Below are positions 1 through 12,616 of a stretch of DNA of 64,000 nt, in pieces. The notes under the pieces are model-generated. The model ran no database searches. It saw nothing but the letters and a program-made list of their open reading frames with translations, and had not been told where the DNA came from. Origin of the DNA: Muricea muricata (taxonomy: Eukaryota > Cnidaria > Anthozoa > Malacalcyonacea > Plexauridae); NCBI GenBank assembly GCA_963855995.1, contig OY979716.1, positions 23,674,283 through 23,738,282 on the forward strand, in the 5' to 3' direction. The translations under genes were made by a program, and so were the position numbers. Numbering within the stretch: position 1 is the first letter of the stretch; every line of letters starts with the position of its first letter.

Positions 1-446
1 TCTTTTAAGGAACAAGGAGATATTCAGTCTTAATAAGTCTTCAGTCTTGATATTAAGTTGGAGCACAATGTGACCATCAAATAAATCAGGTATAAAAATC
101 AAATAATGACCAAAAAATATTTACATTCAATATACCACTTTGCAACAACAGACCTTTTTGAAATGAAAATCTTTAAAGGTTTCTTGTGCACTTTTACCAC
201 AAGCTTATAAAATGCACATAAAACATTTACAAGGAAAAAATATTCACTACATACTGTACACAAAGGTTGACAAAGCTTTTAAACCTTTGATTACCTTGTT
301 ATACTATATTGAATATTGTAATATAGCATATTTTGTAAATTCTGAATGCTCAATGGCTGATTTCCTATCACTCTTCTTTTCAAGTAATTTTATATTTTTT
401 TTTGTGCTGTATTATTAAAAAAACATAAAACATTATCCATTTTGAT

Positions 447-540
447 ATACAGTAACATCAAAACAAGTGGAAATTGGAAAAATGATTTCCACACAATTTC
501 ATTTTTCCAATTTCCACTAGTGCTGATATAACTGTATATT
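447..540. repeat. Perfect 19-bp inverted repeat within a longer palindrome
   Basis: Two 19-bp arms (467-485 and 499-517, beginning GTGGAAATTGG) are exact reverse complements around a 13-bp loop. An outer pair, ATATACAGT at 447-455 and ACTGTATAT at 532-540, extends the symmetry. It lies about 80 bp beyond the 3' end of the P-type transposase, so it could be a subterminal hairpin of that element or a small separate foldback element. Confidence 0.6.
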
Positions 541-616
541 AACCCAGAAAATGTTTCAAATTTCTTAATTTATGCCAAAGTAATCTGAGCATATTTTAAT
601 TTTTACTGTACAGTTC

Positions 617-1282
617 CTATTTGTCCTCAGAATGCTGATCACTACTGGTTTTCGTCACCTTTTTTCGCTTGTGGACTGGTTCATCACTGACTTTCACCCA
701 TTTCTTCTTCTCGTACCGTCCACCAACGTTCCCTCAAATTACCGGTGCAATGTCACGTTGTGCTGCGATCGTTAGGTCATTATACCCTAACTGCTGGGCA
801 GTTGGGTTGTCAGACCTTCCTCCTTTGCTACGTTGGTGGCCAAAGTAATCTTCCAGCACATCTTGCATGAATCTCTCAGACAAGACATACTGGAAGCCTT
901 CTTTGAGAAGAAACTGGATTGCTTCTATGTGGGAATGAACTGCTATCTTCAACCCCTCGTATGTCTGTTGCGACAGGAACATTTTGCCTCTTTCATCAGC
1001 TGAAAAGCTGCCTGGGCGGTCTAAAGTACTCTGCTTCCAATCATTTAAGTACTTGAGAAAGACATCCACTAACCATGCAAACCTCTCATCGTCAGGTGAT
1101 TCATATGGTTTGATGAACTGATTCTTTTTTCTGACAGACTCGGTCAAAGACCTTACGTTTGTGCAGTCGAAAAAATCGTTCATCATTCCACAGAATCTGG
1201 CAGTCTCAAGGACTTCTTCATTACCACTTTCTTGGAGCACAATCATGACTGACTTGCTTAGCAATTGTGTTGCCAGTTTTAC
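617..1282 (-). pseudogene. THAP9/P-element-type transposase, C-terminal exon with premature stop
   Basis: Last exon of a P-superfamily (THAP9-like) DNA transposase. An acceptor (TTTTAAG) sits just before 1282, and the frame joins the upstream exon as SKMK-VKLATQLLSK. The reading includes VLEDYFGHQRSKGGRSDNPT (residues run into the end of the catalytic core), typical of THAP9-like C-termini. The open frame stops at a TGA at 734-736, but the same frame then reads on for about 39 codons (GNVGGRYEKKKW...) to a TAG at 617-619. The TGA is probably a CGA-to-TGA (CpG) nonsense change in an otherwise readable tail. Family call: strong. Whether the gene is still expressed cannot be seen. Confidence 0.8.
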
Positions 1283-1647
1283 CTTAAAAAATATGATGTA
1301 ATGTCATGATTTAATACCATTTCAACACCACAAAAGTATTGTATGTGGCTATCCTACTGACCATCAATTTTTCATTGACCTGTGTACAACAAAGCAGGAC
1401 AAATGGAGCCCACTGTGCCTTAGTAGGTTGAAAATGAGTTGAGATGCCCCGTGTGCAACAAAGCAGGACAAATGGAGCCTACTGTGCCTTGATAGGTTAA
1501 AAATGAGTTGAGATGCCAGCAGATGTTTTGTTAAACTATTAAGGCACAGATACTACACAAATAAACCGATTAAGTGTCTGCATGGTGTTAAAAAACCCTC
1601 CTAAGACTTTAGTCATTTTACTAAAATTTCAAAATGTGGTATGTTAC

Positions 1648-2470
1648 CTTCATCTTGCTATATGATGTCAGAACAATGTGGTCCATGGTCAACTTGGGAA
1701 GCGTATGAAGACCATATTCTTGATCACTATAAAAGAGATCAGCAATATGACGGAAGATCAAGTATTGGCCATTGTTCCACATGTACCTGCTGCGGGAACC
1801 ATAACCGGAATTGTACAAGCAGTTCCGTGCAGTCTTGAGCAGATGAGGTGAATCAGCAAAGAAGTGAATGAAGCGTGATGTTGCAAAGGCATTGGGTGTC
1901 TTGTACACAACATCACACTTCAAATCCTTTGCTAGTTGGGAATGGAGGTTGAAGAACTTTCTATTTGGGGATGCTCCATCATTCACAGCACCAATTACCC
2001 AAAGATTCAAAGACAGTTCCAAAACAGCAACTGCTTTCCAAAATATTGACATGATTTGAAACGAGGTGACATCCCGAGTAAAATAATAGGAAACAATGTG
2101 CTTCATGTGCGTGCACAATCCTCGCACCAAAAATGCAAGAGCATGAGTTGCCACACATTCTTCCTCTGCAAATGCCTCATTTGTTGTGGGATCTCCAAGA
2201 TCCACAAATCCCACTAGGTCACCAGAAACCTTATCAAAAACAAGGTTGGACTGAATTTTCATTTCATCCATAACAAGCACAACGTATCTTTGCAAATCAG
2301 TGAACTGTTTTGTTTTCTCTCTAAGACATTCAATGTTTTCTTGGTTTATTCCTGCTTTGGGTTTGAAATAGTTTTTATAATCCCTCAAAACACGCTCGCT
2401 TGGAAGAATTAACGCACCACTGTCTCGAATGATCTGCGTACCATTTTTATTGTTTGAAGTAGAGCCATTT
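1648..2470 (-). pseudogene. THAP9/P-element-type transposase, catalytic-core exon
   Basis: Encodes the RNase H-like core of a P-type transposase. Visible landmarks are ERVLRDYKNYFKPKAG near the start, then VLVMDEMKI, where the Asp fits the first catalytic acidic residue, and later DSPHLLKTARN. The donor after SKMK (GTAACA, about 647) leads to the C-terminal exon at 1282. At the 5' side the frame is broken: after the helical segment ending HMKFF at about 2478, the expected stretch is replaced by a Gly/Ser/Asn-rich run before RDSGALILPSERVL. A deletion or frameshift has therefore removed part of the region joining the coiled coil to the core. On present sequence this is non-functional. Confidence 0.8.
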
Positions 2471-2477
2471 GTTGTTC

Positions 2478-3415
2478 CTAAAAGAATTTCATGTGAGGTG
2501 TAGACTCTAAATTCTGACCCCCCATTATCTTAAGGAGGTCTGTCTCAAGGGATGCACTGATCTCAACTCCACCTTTTTCTATCTTTGTTTGAAGATGCTT
2601 CAAACGTTCCTGAAGCTCCTTGCACTCGAGTCTTGTAGCCTGGACAGTTGCTCTAAGTTTCTCTGTGCCACATGCAGCAAGCGATGCTTTTGATTTGGCT
2701 GGTTCAGCAGAGGCTTTTGATTTCCGTCTAACTGCCCTGTTGACAGAGTTAAAGGCAGTTGCACAAGGTTGACAAGAGTTCTTTTCAGCAGATATCGCTT
2801 CCTTTATCATACGGCAATCAACAGACCGACATGACACAAAAACTTCAAAGTTGGGCTCTTCAGTTGTTGGCTCTTTGGGCACGGAATGACGTCCAACAGC
2901 CCCTAGGGTATATTCTTGAGTTGTAGAGTTAACAGCAAAATCCTTGACTTCATCAGTATCTGGCAGTCCCACACACATGCTACAGCTCTCAAGTTTCTTT
3001 AGCAAATCCTTCATATGGCAGTTTTTTACAGAACGATTTGTGCCTTTGTAGATTTCGTGGTCATCAGGGATGGGCCATTGGTAGGCAAAAACACTTAATT
3101 CCAAGCCAGAATTAATAAGCACAGTGTACTTTGGAACGCTGTATGGCTCCTCAAATAGTTTAATGCTGACTTCTTTATCTTGCATTTCTTCTACCTTCCA
3201 CATTTGTAAAGTATCTAAATGCGCAATCAGTTCTTCGATAGTGGACATACCAGCCGCCGAACTGTGTTTGAAGCTTGTCGTTTCTTCCTGAGAAGTACTT
3301 GGCTCGATATCATGTCTAACGATAATGCGACGCTCAGCCTTGGGAGCTTCGTGACTTTTTGTAGGCAAATTTTCAGTAGGCACGCTACCAGTTATTAAAA
3401 TCTTTCGTTTCGGAT
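2478..3415 (-). pseudogene. THAP9/P-element-type transposase, middle (coiled-coil) exon
   Basis: Second exon of the same transposase. The acceptor CTGTAG ends at 3416, and the first codon is completed with one base from the THAP exon (phase 1), giving ...CILT-YPKRKILITG. The N-terminal third is polar and Ser/Thr/Glu-rich. It is followed by a globular part, a Cys-containing segment (CQPCATAFNSVNR) and a Leu/Glu/Lys-rich helical stretch (LECKELQERLKHLQTKIEK), a probable coiled coil for oligomerisation as in P/THAP9 proteins. It ends SPHM-like (TPHMKFF), the usual entry to the catalytic core. Confidence 0.7.
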
Positions 3416-3559
3416 CTACAGAAAGATAGATGCAATATTAGACATTGCAAATAAATACGCAAATACAATGCCCTCTTTGTTCACACCTGAACAGATGTTA
3501 CACATCTGATACATACATATTTATAAACAATAATGCACACATAAAAGGCAAATACTTAC

Positions 3560-3809
3560 AAGTCAGTATACATTCTGGCTTGAAATGACGCTCACAAATA
3601 AAACCTTTATTTCCGTCAATTTGTTTTTGAAGATCTGGCGTCTTTTCTCTAGTCCTTAATATAATTCTAAGCCATTCTTCGCGAGCATTTCTCTTCTTTG
3701 CTGCTGTTTCTTCACCGTCGGCTGCGCCAACAACAGGGATTTTAAATATTGCGAATTGATGTGTTCTGCTTGTCGGACAACCATACAAAGCACAATTAGA
3801 GCCAACCAT
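3560..3809 (-). CDS. THAP9/P-element-type transposase, THAP DNA-binding exon
   Basis: First coding exon, starting at the ATG at 3807-3809. It encodes a THAP zinc finger (C2CH): CALYGCPTSR supplies the first Cys pair and CERHF the Cys/His pair, with the FKIP and W (EEWLRII) positions usual in THAP domains. The domain binds the transposon's own ends in P-type elements. The donor GTAAGT at 3559-3554 leaves phase 1, matching the next exon. The exon itself looks intact although later exons carry lesions. Confidence 0.82.
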
Positions 3810-4346
3810 TCTACTTAATATTTTTTGAAAGCTTAGCCATGTCCTTGCATACTAAAACAACTCTAAAATACGATTTTGCGAACGCAGTGTATGAACAAAG
3901 ACTCTATGTAAATAGCTTTCTCGAAACATGACACCCCCTTTCCTCGTCACGTGACCGAAAATAAAAATGAACAATAACATATTTGTCACGTGATCCAGCT
4001 AGCCTAACCATCTAGTTCTATTAACCGTGATTTCACTGAGCACTTTGTCAAGGGATCAATAGAATGCATTGAAGCGATGGTACGTTTGTAGTGTGATCAC
4101 ATGCGGAGTATCCGAAGATGTCGGCTCACCGATAAGTGCTTGCAAACGACGAGATGTTTTATTTCGAGGTGCTCTTGCTTCTTTAAATACAAAATCAGAT
4201 TCTTTATTGTTACCCTTTATTTCATCGAACAAAAACTTTCCTCTGTTTCACAAGAGTTCAAAGTATTTTTCATTACGACAGTTCCGCAGCGTCTTCATGA
4301 GAAGGTCAGCGTTACTTTTGGCCGTAATAACGTCAATGTCTTTTCC

Positions 4347-5682
4347 TTACACATATTTGCCTAAACTGTTTGTATTTAACAACATCATCTTTAGAAGGGT
4401 CAAAGCGACTACAAAATCAAAGTCACAAATGGCATTAATAAGAGCGCGACTCAGTGTACATCCTCTTGTCCTTGTCACTCGCAGAAGAGCTTTGACAATT
4501 TTTTGACATTCGGTAACTGCTTTTACCGCTTCCCGTTGGCAAGACAATCTGGTATCACTAAGAGATTTAAGCGCGAGAACAAGGTGGTCACTATCTACCT
4601 CAAAAGAATGAAACAAGGCATGTCGTTTCGAACTTCCTTCTAGGAAATTGTAGAGGCTTTGTAATGTCTCGAATGCGTTTCTGAGTGGTTCCACATCACT
4701 CATGGTATCTTGCAGTGTCAAGTTTAGAGCATGCGCGTAACAATGTACATACTCCCCTCGGGCTGATCATTCCTTCATTCTTGCCGCTAGGCCTTTTCGT
4801 ACACCACTCATATTGGATAAAAACATTCGCCCACAGTATTTTCCAACTTTAAACCATACTCAGTGATCACTTTCTTTACAAGTTTAAAAAGAGTTTCCCC
4901 TTCAATTGACTCCGTGAGAAAATTCCAACGAATGTTTCCAATGTTTTGCCATCCAAAACATGCCTTAGGCATATTGATACTTCCTCTACCCGACTAATAT
5001 CTGACGTTTCATCCATAATTAATCTGTAACTTCTCTTTAAGCCAGGGAATGTCTTCACATCTGAGGTGCAATAATTCCGATAGATTACCTGTGTTTGTGT
5101 CAGACATATCACCGATATTTTTTCTGTTCTCTTCATGTCCTCGTAAAGCTAGGTTTTGCTGTGCAGTGTAAAATATGCTGGTAATGATAACACGCTAATT
5201 TTCAAGATTCCATTGAATATATTTTTGATGGGCTTCCACTATTACTGTTTCATTGCCGATATTTTGTGATTTGCATTATCTTTGTGCTAATCCACTTTGC
5301 CATTGCGTCTTTTTGAACTCTACTTTTTGCATGTTTTTTAGTTGGTCACTTTTTCCCACTTATCAACGTATTATCTGCCATGAACTCTTGACACGCAAAG
5401 CATACAAAATAACGTTGTTCCATATTATAGCTAATCCAAGAATTTATACCACTGTTGATTAATATCATTGTTGTATTCTTTCAGTACCCGATGATTAGGT
5501 ATGCGCGTTGACATTAAGGAAGGTATCGAAGGCTGATTCGTTTGGAAATCCACCCTTGAGTCTTGCAAGCTAAAAGAGGATGTCGACAAGATAATTGAAG
5601 GCTCGTTGCTACAACCAGCTTCCATTGATTCTTGAGACCAATGATTAATAGTAAAAATTTCAGCTGAACTTTGCATTTTCAA
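4347..5682 (-). pseudogene. Decayed hAT-type (DUF4371/ZMYM1-like) transposase
   Basis: Three separate minus-strand stretches belong to one broken hAT transposase. At 5431-5682 there is an N-terminal low-complexity region (QPSIPSLMSTRIPNHRVL). At 4876-5136 there is the start of the RNase H-like core (IMDETSDISR, with the catalytic-type Asp, then VSICLRHVLDGKT). At 4347-4721 there is a C-terminal part with SLSDTRLSCQ, where the family usually has SDTRW. Stops and frame changes separate them, and the last part lacks the hAT dimerisation end. No terminal repeats or target duplications were recognised. Confidence 0.65.
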
Positions 5683-5699
5683 TGATGAGGTTGGGAACT

Positions 5700-7980
5700 A
5701 ATTTAGCTTGGTATCATCGAGGGGCTTTTCAAAGTCTGATAAGATGTTTGACGACTCGTTTAGGTTATGATATACACAACGACTTTGTTTGCGTGCTCTA
5801 TAAGTCTCTATAAGTCCATGTGTGGATGTGCATCATGTGCAATATCTGAATACGACATTGACGAGCAGGAAGTATTTTCACTCGTTGTACAGACGCTTAG
5901 GGGGTTTTGCACTGCTAACGAAGAAGCTACTAAGTTGTGGCTGATGTTCGTCAACCACAACGCTAAGATTTACTTTTTCACTCTTACTTTTTTTATATGA
6001 CCTTCTTTATAGTCCGAGTCAATTTCTTTTTTGCACGTTAGGCAAATCACTCGTTGTTGATAGTGCCGTTACGTTTACGCACCGCCAATCCTATAGCTTT
6101 GTACTCTAAAATATTTCTGTTATTAAACTTATTTCGGGCATCATTAGTTTGAAACTCATAGTATGGCTGAAAAACGTGATGTTTAAATGCTTAACTTTAA
6201 ATTTGCACTTGAAAACCTGTTTAGCGACATAAAAACGCGTGTTACAGCAATGTTTAGTGAGAAGTAGTTTAAAATAGGAATACTATAGCCATGCAAAGTT
6301 TGTAAATTTCATATATGTATTGGCATTTCATCTATGTGTATATTAGCATACGTTTTTCTATTGTATGTTAATATATCTGGTGGAAATGGATGTTCATTCA
6401 ACTTTTGCAGCAGCTTATAAACTGTAGAAACTTTACATGTCCATAATATCCCTATTTTACAATATTTCTTTACTAAACTTCGCAATTATGATAATTTTGG
6501 TGAGATTTTTTCAACTGTGGAGGTGATTTTCATTTCTTTGCTTCTATTCAAATTTTTAAGATCTCTAGATAGGCCTATTAAATTGGCTTGAAAGGATTAC
6601 GCTAAAACTTAAATTAGAATTCTGTGCGAATAAAACAAACATCCAACCGTACAGATACAAGCTGAAAAAATCTCACTGTTATTTTTTACTTTACCTTAAT
6701 GCCTCTAATACATACAATACAGTATTTATTGAATACAGCAGTTCTGATTTTGAACAGGAATTACAGCAAACTGTGCTGTCACTACTTATCATTACTCACA
6801 TACAAAGGTATTTCAAGTTTTAATTGTGAATTGGCCTGTCTATACTTCATGTTACAATGCCAAAAATATTCAAAGTTAATTCATTCTGATATTTTGTTTT
6901 AAACTTTTCATACACACTGCAAGTTAGAGGGATTTTTGCCTGAACGTTTGTGAATATTTTGCCCGAATAGCTATATATCACAGAGCAGCTGGCCCTTATG
7001 TCCCTCTCCGGGCCGTACGCCTATGCATAGCATTTCTATATAGGATTTATATATAGCATTTATATTAATATAGCATTTATATATAGTATGCATATATATA
7101 GCATTTATATATAACATTTATATACAACATTTGTATATAGCATTTATATACATACATATTGTCTCCAGGTACTTTTTTTCTGCTATGCTATCGAACACTA
7201 ATCTCATACAGCTCACGAATTTCTGATTAAAGATACAGTTCAACACGTTTTTCGGTCTGTGAGGAGAATGGAACCTTTATACTAGCATGAATTATAAACT
7301 ACTTGAATTATAAATAATAAATGAATTATAGATTATAATTCTTCTGTCAGGTATAGAGGTGAGCCCAAGTTCTTTGCGAATACACTAATTTTGTTTGAAA
7401 TCATCATCTTTTAGGATAGATGGATAACGCTGTTCACCGTATAGCTATTTTTTCTACTGTCGCTGAAAGGCATCAAGCAAATACTAAGGATATTGAACTC
7501 ACGAGAGATAAAGAATGACTTAAACACAATAGATTTTAGAAATACTTGAAATGATTTGAGAGTCGGATATCGCTATCCATTCCAAATGTGTATAGGGATA
7601 AAAAAATGTCACCTAACACAACTGATTGCATGCTTCAAATAATAATCCGTCACACTATACAACATAAAGATAAACAAAATTTGTCTGTAGATAAATTCGT
7701 TGTTTGAGCGCAATACATATTCATTCGATAAAATTTTAAATACGCGTGGGGACGATTCTCGATGATCATCGGATAGAAGATGAGTTCCTCAAATTAAATG
7801 AAAAATTCAAGCTGTGTTGCCAAAGGACGAACAAAAAAACATTAAAAATTAATGCACTTTAAGCGTTATAATACCCTGCAATTAGCCCGTTTATTTCTAA
7901 AATAATTAACATTTTCGGCAAAAAAACTTAATGCGTCGTATTACAATCAGTATTCATTGATATCAGCTCCTCATGTAGCG
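5700..7980. other. Non-coding stretch upstream of the main gene
   Basis: No gene is supported. A stretch from about 7020 to 7165 is an AT-rich imperfect tandem repeat based on TATAGCATTTATATA. Just before the first exon the sequence GTATTCATTGATATC...CATGTAGCGATG resembles the regions before the related first exons at 9103, 55247 and 57835, so it is a candidate core promoter/5' UTR. No clear TATA box was identified. Confidence 0.5.
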
Positions 7981-8095
7981 ATGTCTTTGCTACAAATACA
8001 GATTTGCTTCCTGGTGCTTGAACTTGTGACATCAAAAGAAAATATTTATGTGGAAACTGGTTTGTCAAGTCACTCTTTTCCTACGATAATGCGAA
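7981..8095 (+). CDS. Exon 1 of PAN-EGF secreted protein gene (signal peptide)
   Basis: The ATG at 7981 opens a hydrophobic leader (MSLLQIQICFLVLELV) followed by TSKENIYVETG and SFPTIMR. The exon ends before GTAATT at 8096 and leaves phase 1, which fits the PAN exon at 9750. I chose this ATG, not the in-frame one at 7957, because homologous exons elsewhere in the window (55247, 9103) start at the same place after GTAGCG. The product should be secreted or lumenal. The exon is intact, unlike the stop-containing copy at 9103, and is the best candidate start for the gene. Joining it to the PAN exon is inference from phase and order. Confidence 0.6.
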
Positions 8096-8316
8096 GTAAT
8101 TTAAATTTACTACAATTTGCTAGGCTTGTATGCATATTGCGGGTAGTCTACATTGCTACAAAGTTTGTTTTGCGCATACTTTTATCTGTCAGCATTACTT
8201 GTAATTCATCACATTTGTAAATAGATTTCGTTGTTTTTAGAGGAAGTTTTTGTTCTATTTCTTTAAACTCATTTAAATGTCAGGTTGAATGAAATAAATT
8301 CTATATTAAGCATAAA

Positions 8317-8857
8317 GGGTGTGTAAAAAATAAAAAAATTTTGAAACGGTTCTCAACTTCGCAATGCGGCTTGAAGTACGAATTTTTTTATTGATATAGA
8401 TTGCTTGGATACTTATTGTGTAAAATAAATTTAAAACTCCGACCAAGGGGCTGCCTAAGTAAAACATTTCTTAGGTTTTTTGTCGCTGTACAAAATTTCA
8501 AGAATTTTTTTCGAATTTAAGCTCTTCAAAACGGCGCGCGAACTTGTGTATGTCTTAATAAGAAACATTTTTCTTAAGAAAAGTTCTAAATTTTAATTAA
8601 ACGTCCCTTAGGAGTTATATATACAAATTAGGCAAACGTATAAATTAAGCATGCACAAAGCTGATTTAATTTTGCTTAAAGTATAAAATTTTGCGCGACC
8701 TTTTGAGCAGCTTGGACTCAAGTAAATTTTCTGAAATTTTGCACAGTAATACAGGACCCGACCAACGTTGCACGCACCAAGTCAAAATCATTTTCAGTTT
8801 TCAATTACGTACTGCTTAGTATTACAAAGTTTTGCGGTAAGCCATATAAGACCCAAC
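8317..8857. mobile_element. Palindromic non-autonomous element, copy 1
   Basis: About 0.55 kb with internal mirror symmetry. It opens GGGTGTGTAAAAAA, and motifs such as CTGTACAAAATTTCAAG in the left half recur inverted in the right half (CTGAAATTTTGCACAG). It is clearly related to 11180-11790. No transposase or target duplication was seen. Confidence 0.5.
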
Positions 8858-9102
8858 CCCCGAGTACTGAAGTTTTGAAGTAAAATGCTAGGTGGATGGT
8901 CAACGTGCTTGTGTATCTATAGCGGATCGTCATTGGGCTTCTCATAAGGTTTATGTTTTCCGGTAGTGAAGTCGAAAGTTACGTCTAGATAGTTTACCAC
9001 ATGTAAATTTGCTTCCGCTTTTCCGCTGTAAATTTGCTTCCGCTGATAATTCCTGAGACAACTACTGTTCGTTGAGATAACATGGAATATTTTCGCGTAG
9101 CG

Positions 9103-9217
9103 ATGTTTGTGCTACAAATACAGATTTTCTTTCTTCTGCTTGAACTCATGGCATAAAAAGAAACCATTTATGTGGAAAGTTTTTGCCCGATCCCTCATTA
9201 TCTACGATAATGCGGAA
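9103..9217 (+). pseudogene. Degenerate copy of exon 1 (signal-peptide exon)
   Basis: Aligns along its length with the exon at 7981, including the upstream GTTGAGATAACATG...GTAGCG block. The leader reads MFVLQIQIFFLLLELMA and then hits TAA, and the donor has changed from GCGAAGTAA to GCGGAATAA. Both the frame and the splice site are lost, so it looks like a dead alternative first exon from a roughly 1.1 kb local duplication. Confidence 0.7.
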
Positions 9218-9749
9218 TAATTAATAGACTGTTAATTTAAAGTTGTTCACCGATAAATTAAGGTCGACATAGTCGGTTTAACTAAACGTATGATATTTGG
9301 AACTAAATCGTTTGAGGTCAATCTTTTTTATATTGTTCCTTCGATATAAAACTTATCTGCAAAAGGTCGTCAGTTCTATCGACTACCGGCGCGGTAAGGT
9401 ATATTTTTGCGCTTGCCGGGTTTGGATACATTATGTAATCAAACTCTCAACGTACCACAAATAGTTCACCTGTCTTCTATAGGGCCGAGGGTACGGCAAT
9501 GCCCTCGGCTATTACAAATATTAGCTTCCACAGAGCCCCCCCCCCCTCACTCTTTGCATGACACTTGATGACGTCCATGTGTATCCCAAACACATTTAAC
9601 TGGAAGCTGTCTTTCAGTCTATAAGGGTTTTAGGTGCAATGTACAATGGCGAAATGTTTGGATTGCAATGTGATCGACAATGACTTTTTAAGAAAAAGTT
9701 AGATACTTCAAATAGAAACGAGGGTAATCTAAATACTTATTAATTTCAG

Positions 9750-9988
9750 ATGTACCTCCCTTGAAAACCAACATCATAGCAGAATTTACAGAATCGATTT
9801 ATGCCCTTTGTGCTCATCACTGTGCAACACATCGCTTCTGTGTTGCGACCAATTACAAGAAAAATGTTGATGGAAAAACACCAAACTGTCAACTGACAAA
9901 CACAACAAAACCTAAATTTGAGGAAAATGTTGAGAACAAAGACAAAATTTGGACATTTCAAAAGATTAATGCTGATAGAAGTATGTTG
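9750..9988 (+). CDS. PAN/apple-domain exon of the PAN-EGF gene
   Basis: Acceptor TTAATTTCAG ends at 9749 and donor GTAAGT starts at 9989. The reading [15 protein letters not shown] is followed by a PAN/apple cysteine pattern: [15 protein letters not shown], then NCQL. PAN domains mediate protein-protein or protein-sugar contacts in secreted proteins. The exon enters in phase 1 (fits exon 1) and leaves in phase 0, which matches the phase-0 start of the EGF exon at 15639 and gives SML-VSCKGETNEC across the joint. An alternative donor, GTATGT at 9981, would leave phase 1 and not fit that exon. The domain call is good; splice choice is inference. Confidence 0.75.
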
Positions 9989-10009
9989 GTAAGTATTTAA
10001 ATATGGTAA

Positions 10010-10975
<966 letters not shown>

Positions 10976-11054
10976 TTCTATTCACACAAGCGTCGTGTAT
11001 CCTGTGGATCCTCCAGATAAGTGGCTTATTCGTTGGCTGGCCAGTTATCATTCG

Positions 11055-11179
<125 letters not shown>

Positions 11180-11790
11180 GGGTGTATAAAAAAAAGTAGA
11201 CAAATCTGAAGTCGCTCTCTGTTTCGCAAAGCGCCTCAATGTTTTGTATTAAAACAGATTGTTAGGGTACTTATAATCTAGGAGGAACGGAAAAATGAGA
11301 AATTTAAAACTTTAATACCCGGGATGTTGCGTCTTTTACGACAAGTTAAATATGCCTTGCACAAAACGTAAATGCTAAAAGTAATTTTGACTTAATGGCT
11401 GGAAAATGTTTCGGGTATTGTATTGCTGTACAAAATTTCAAAAAAATTTAATATGCTCGACTCTAAGCAGTTCAAAACGTTGAACGAGCTTCCATATTTT
11501 TAGCAAAATAGGCTTTGTGCATCTTTAATTTGTGTATTTGCTTAATTTGCATACAACTCCCAATGGACATTTAATTAAAACTGGAACATTTCTTCAGAAA
11601 AACGATTCTTCTTGAGAAAAATATACGTTTGCACGACGTTTTGAACGGCTTAAACTCAATCAAATTTCTTGAAATTTTGAACAGCAATAAAACACCTAAC
11701 ATATTGTCTACCTACCAACTCAACATTACTTTTAAGCCTTTAAATTTCGTGCGCAAGCCATTTTTAATGTGTTTCAAAATACGCACACCC
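11180..11790. mobile_element. Palindromic non-autonomous element, copy 2
   Basis: About 0.61 kb, related to 8317-8857. It starts GGGTGTATAAAAA and ends TACGCACACCC, giving short terminal inverted repeats, and its interior halves are partly mirror-symmetric (TTGCTGTACAAAATTTC left, GAAATTTTGAACAGCAA right). Non-coding. No target duplication was seen. Confidence 0.5.
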
Positions 11791-11987
11791 TTGGGTTTGA
11801 AACATTCAAATTTCAAAATATTTTCATTTATTCGACACCGTAAGTACCAAAGGAATGTATATTAATAAAAAACTTCATACTTCACACAACTACAGTATGT
11901 TTGTTTGGGCTTCATCCGCCATATTTGCCGCTGTACTCCTGGGCACGCACATATAGAGCTCAGTAGTTAGAACTCACTTATACTTAG

Positions 11988-12112
11988 AACTTATTTCCCT
12001 GGTATAATTTATATATCACGGACAAACCAACTTTTATGTCGCGTGTGCATTCGCGTGATATAAAAGTTAGTTTGACCGTGATGTATAAATTATACCAGGG
12101 GAATAAGTTCTA
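11988..12112. repeat. Inverted repeat (foldback element)
   Basis: A left arm around GGTATAATTTATATATCACG and a right arm around CGTGATGTATAAATTATACC are reverse complements, and the outer parts (AACTTATT/AATAAGTT) also pair. The following 100 bp repeats TATACC(T)CATATCACGAG units. Confidence 0.6.
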
Positions 12113-12616
12113 AACATATATACCTAATATCACGAGTAAATTATACCTTATATCACGAGGCAATATATCAATTATACCTCATATCACGAGCCATGATATG
12201 AATCATAACTTATATCACGAATTTTTTTTATTTGTCATGTTTGTCGCCCCATAATAAATTCCTAATCAAATACCTTTAAAAACTCAGTCTATACATGCTA
12301 TGACCTTTTAAAAACTCAAGTGTGTATAGATTATATTACATCGCGAAAAATGTCATTTTTTCAAAAAATGTAAATAACCAATAAACACAACGAACTGTAA
12401 TTTAAAACTTAATATAATCCTTCGTGTAAATATGTCGTAGTCATTAGGACATTTTGTCTGAAGAGTACCTCACAGCATTAACGTGTGGCACGAAACTAAC
12501 TAGTAACAAGAATGTTTATTCACAATTGCTGACTCCCAGCTTATTCTACATTATATTATGCTCTGGATGAAATTGAGCACTTTGCCAACGGTATTGACAA
12601 CATTTTATGCGCTATA

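Noticed and set aside
9750-9980. Alternative donor GTATGT at 9981 for the PAN exon
   Set aside because: It would leave phase 1, which does not join the phase-0 EGF exon at 15639; GTAAGT at 9989 does.
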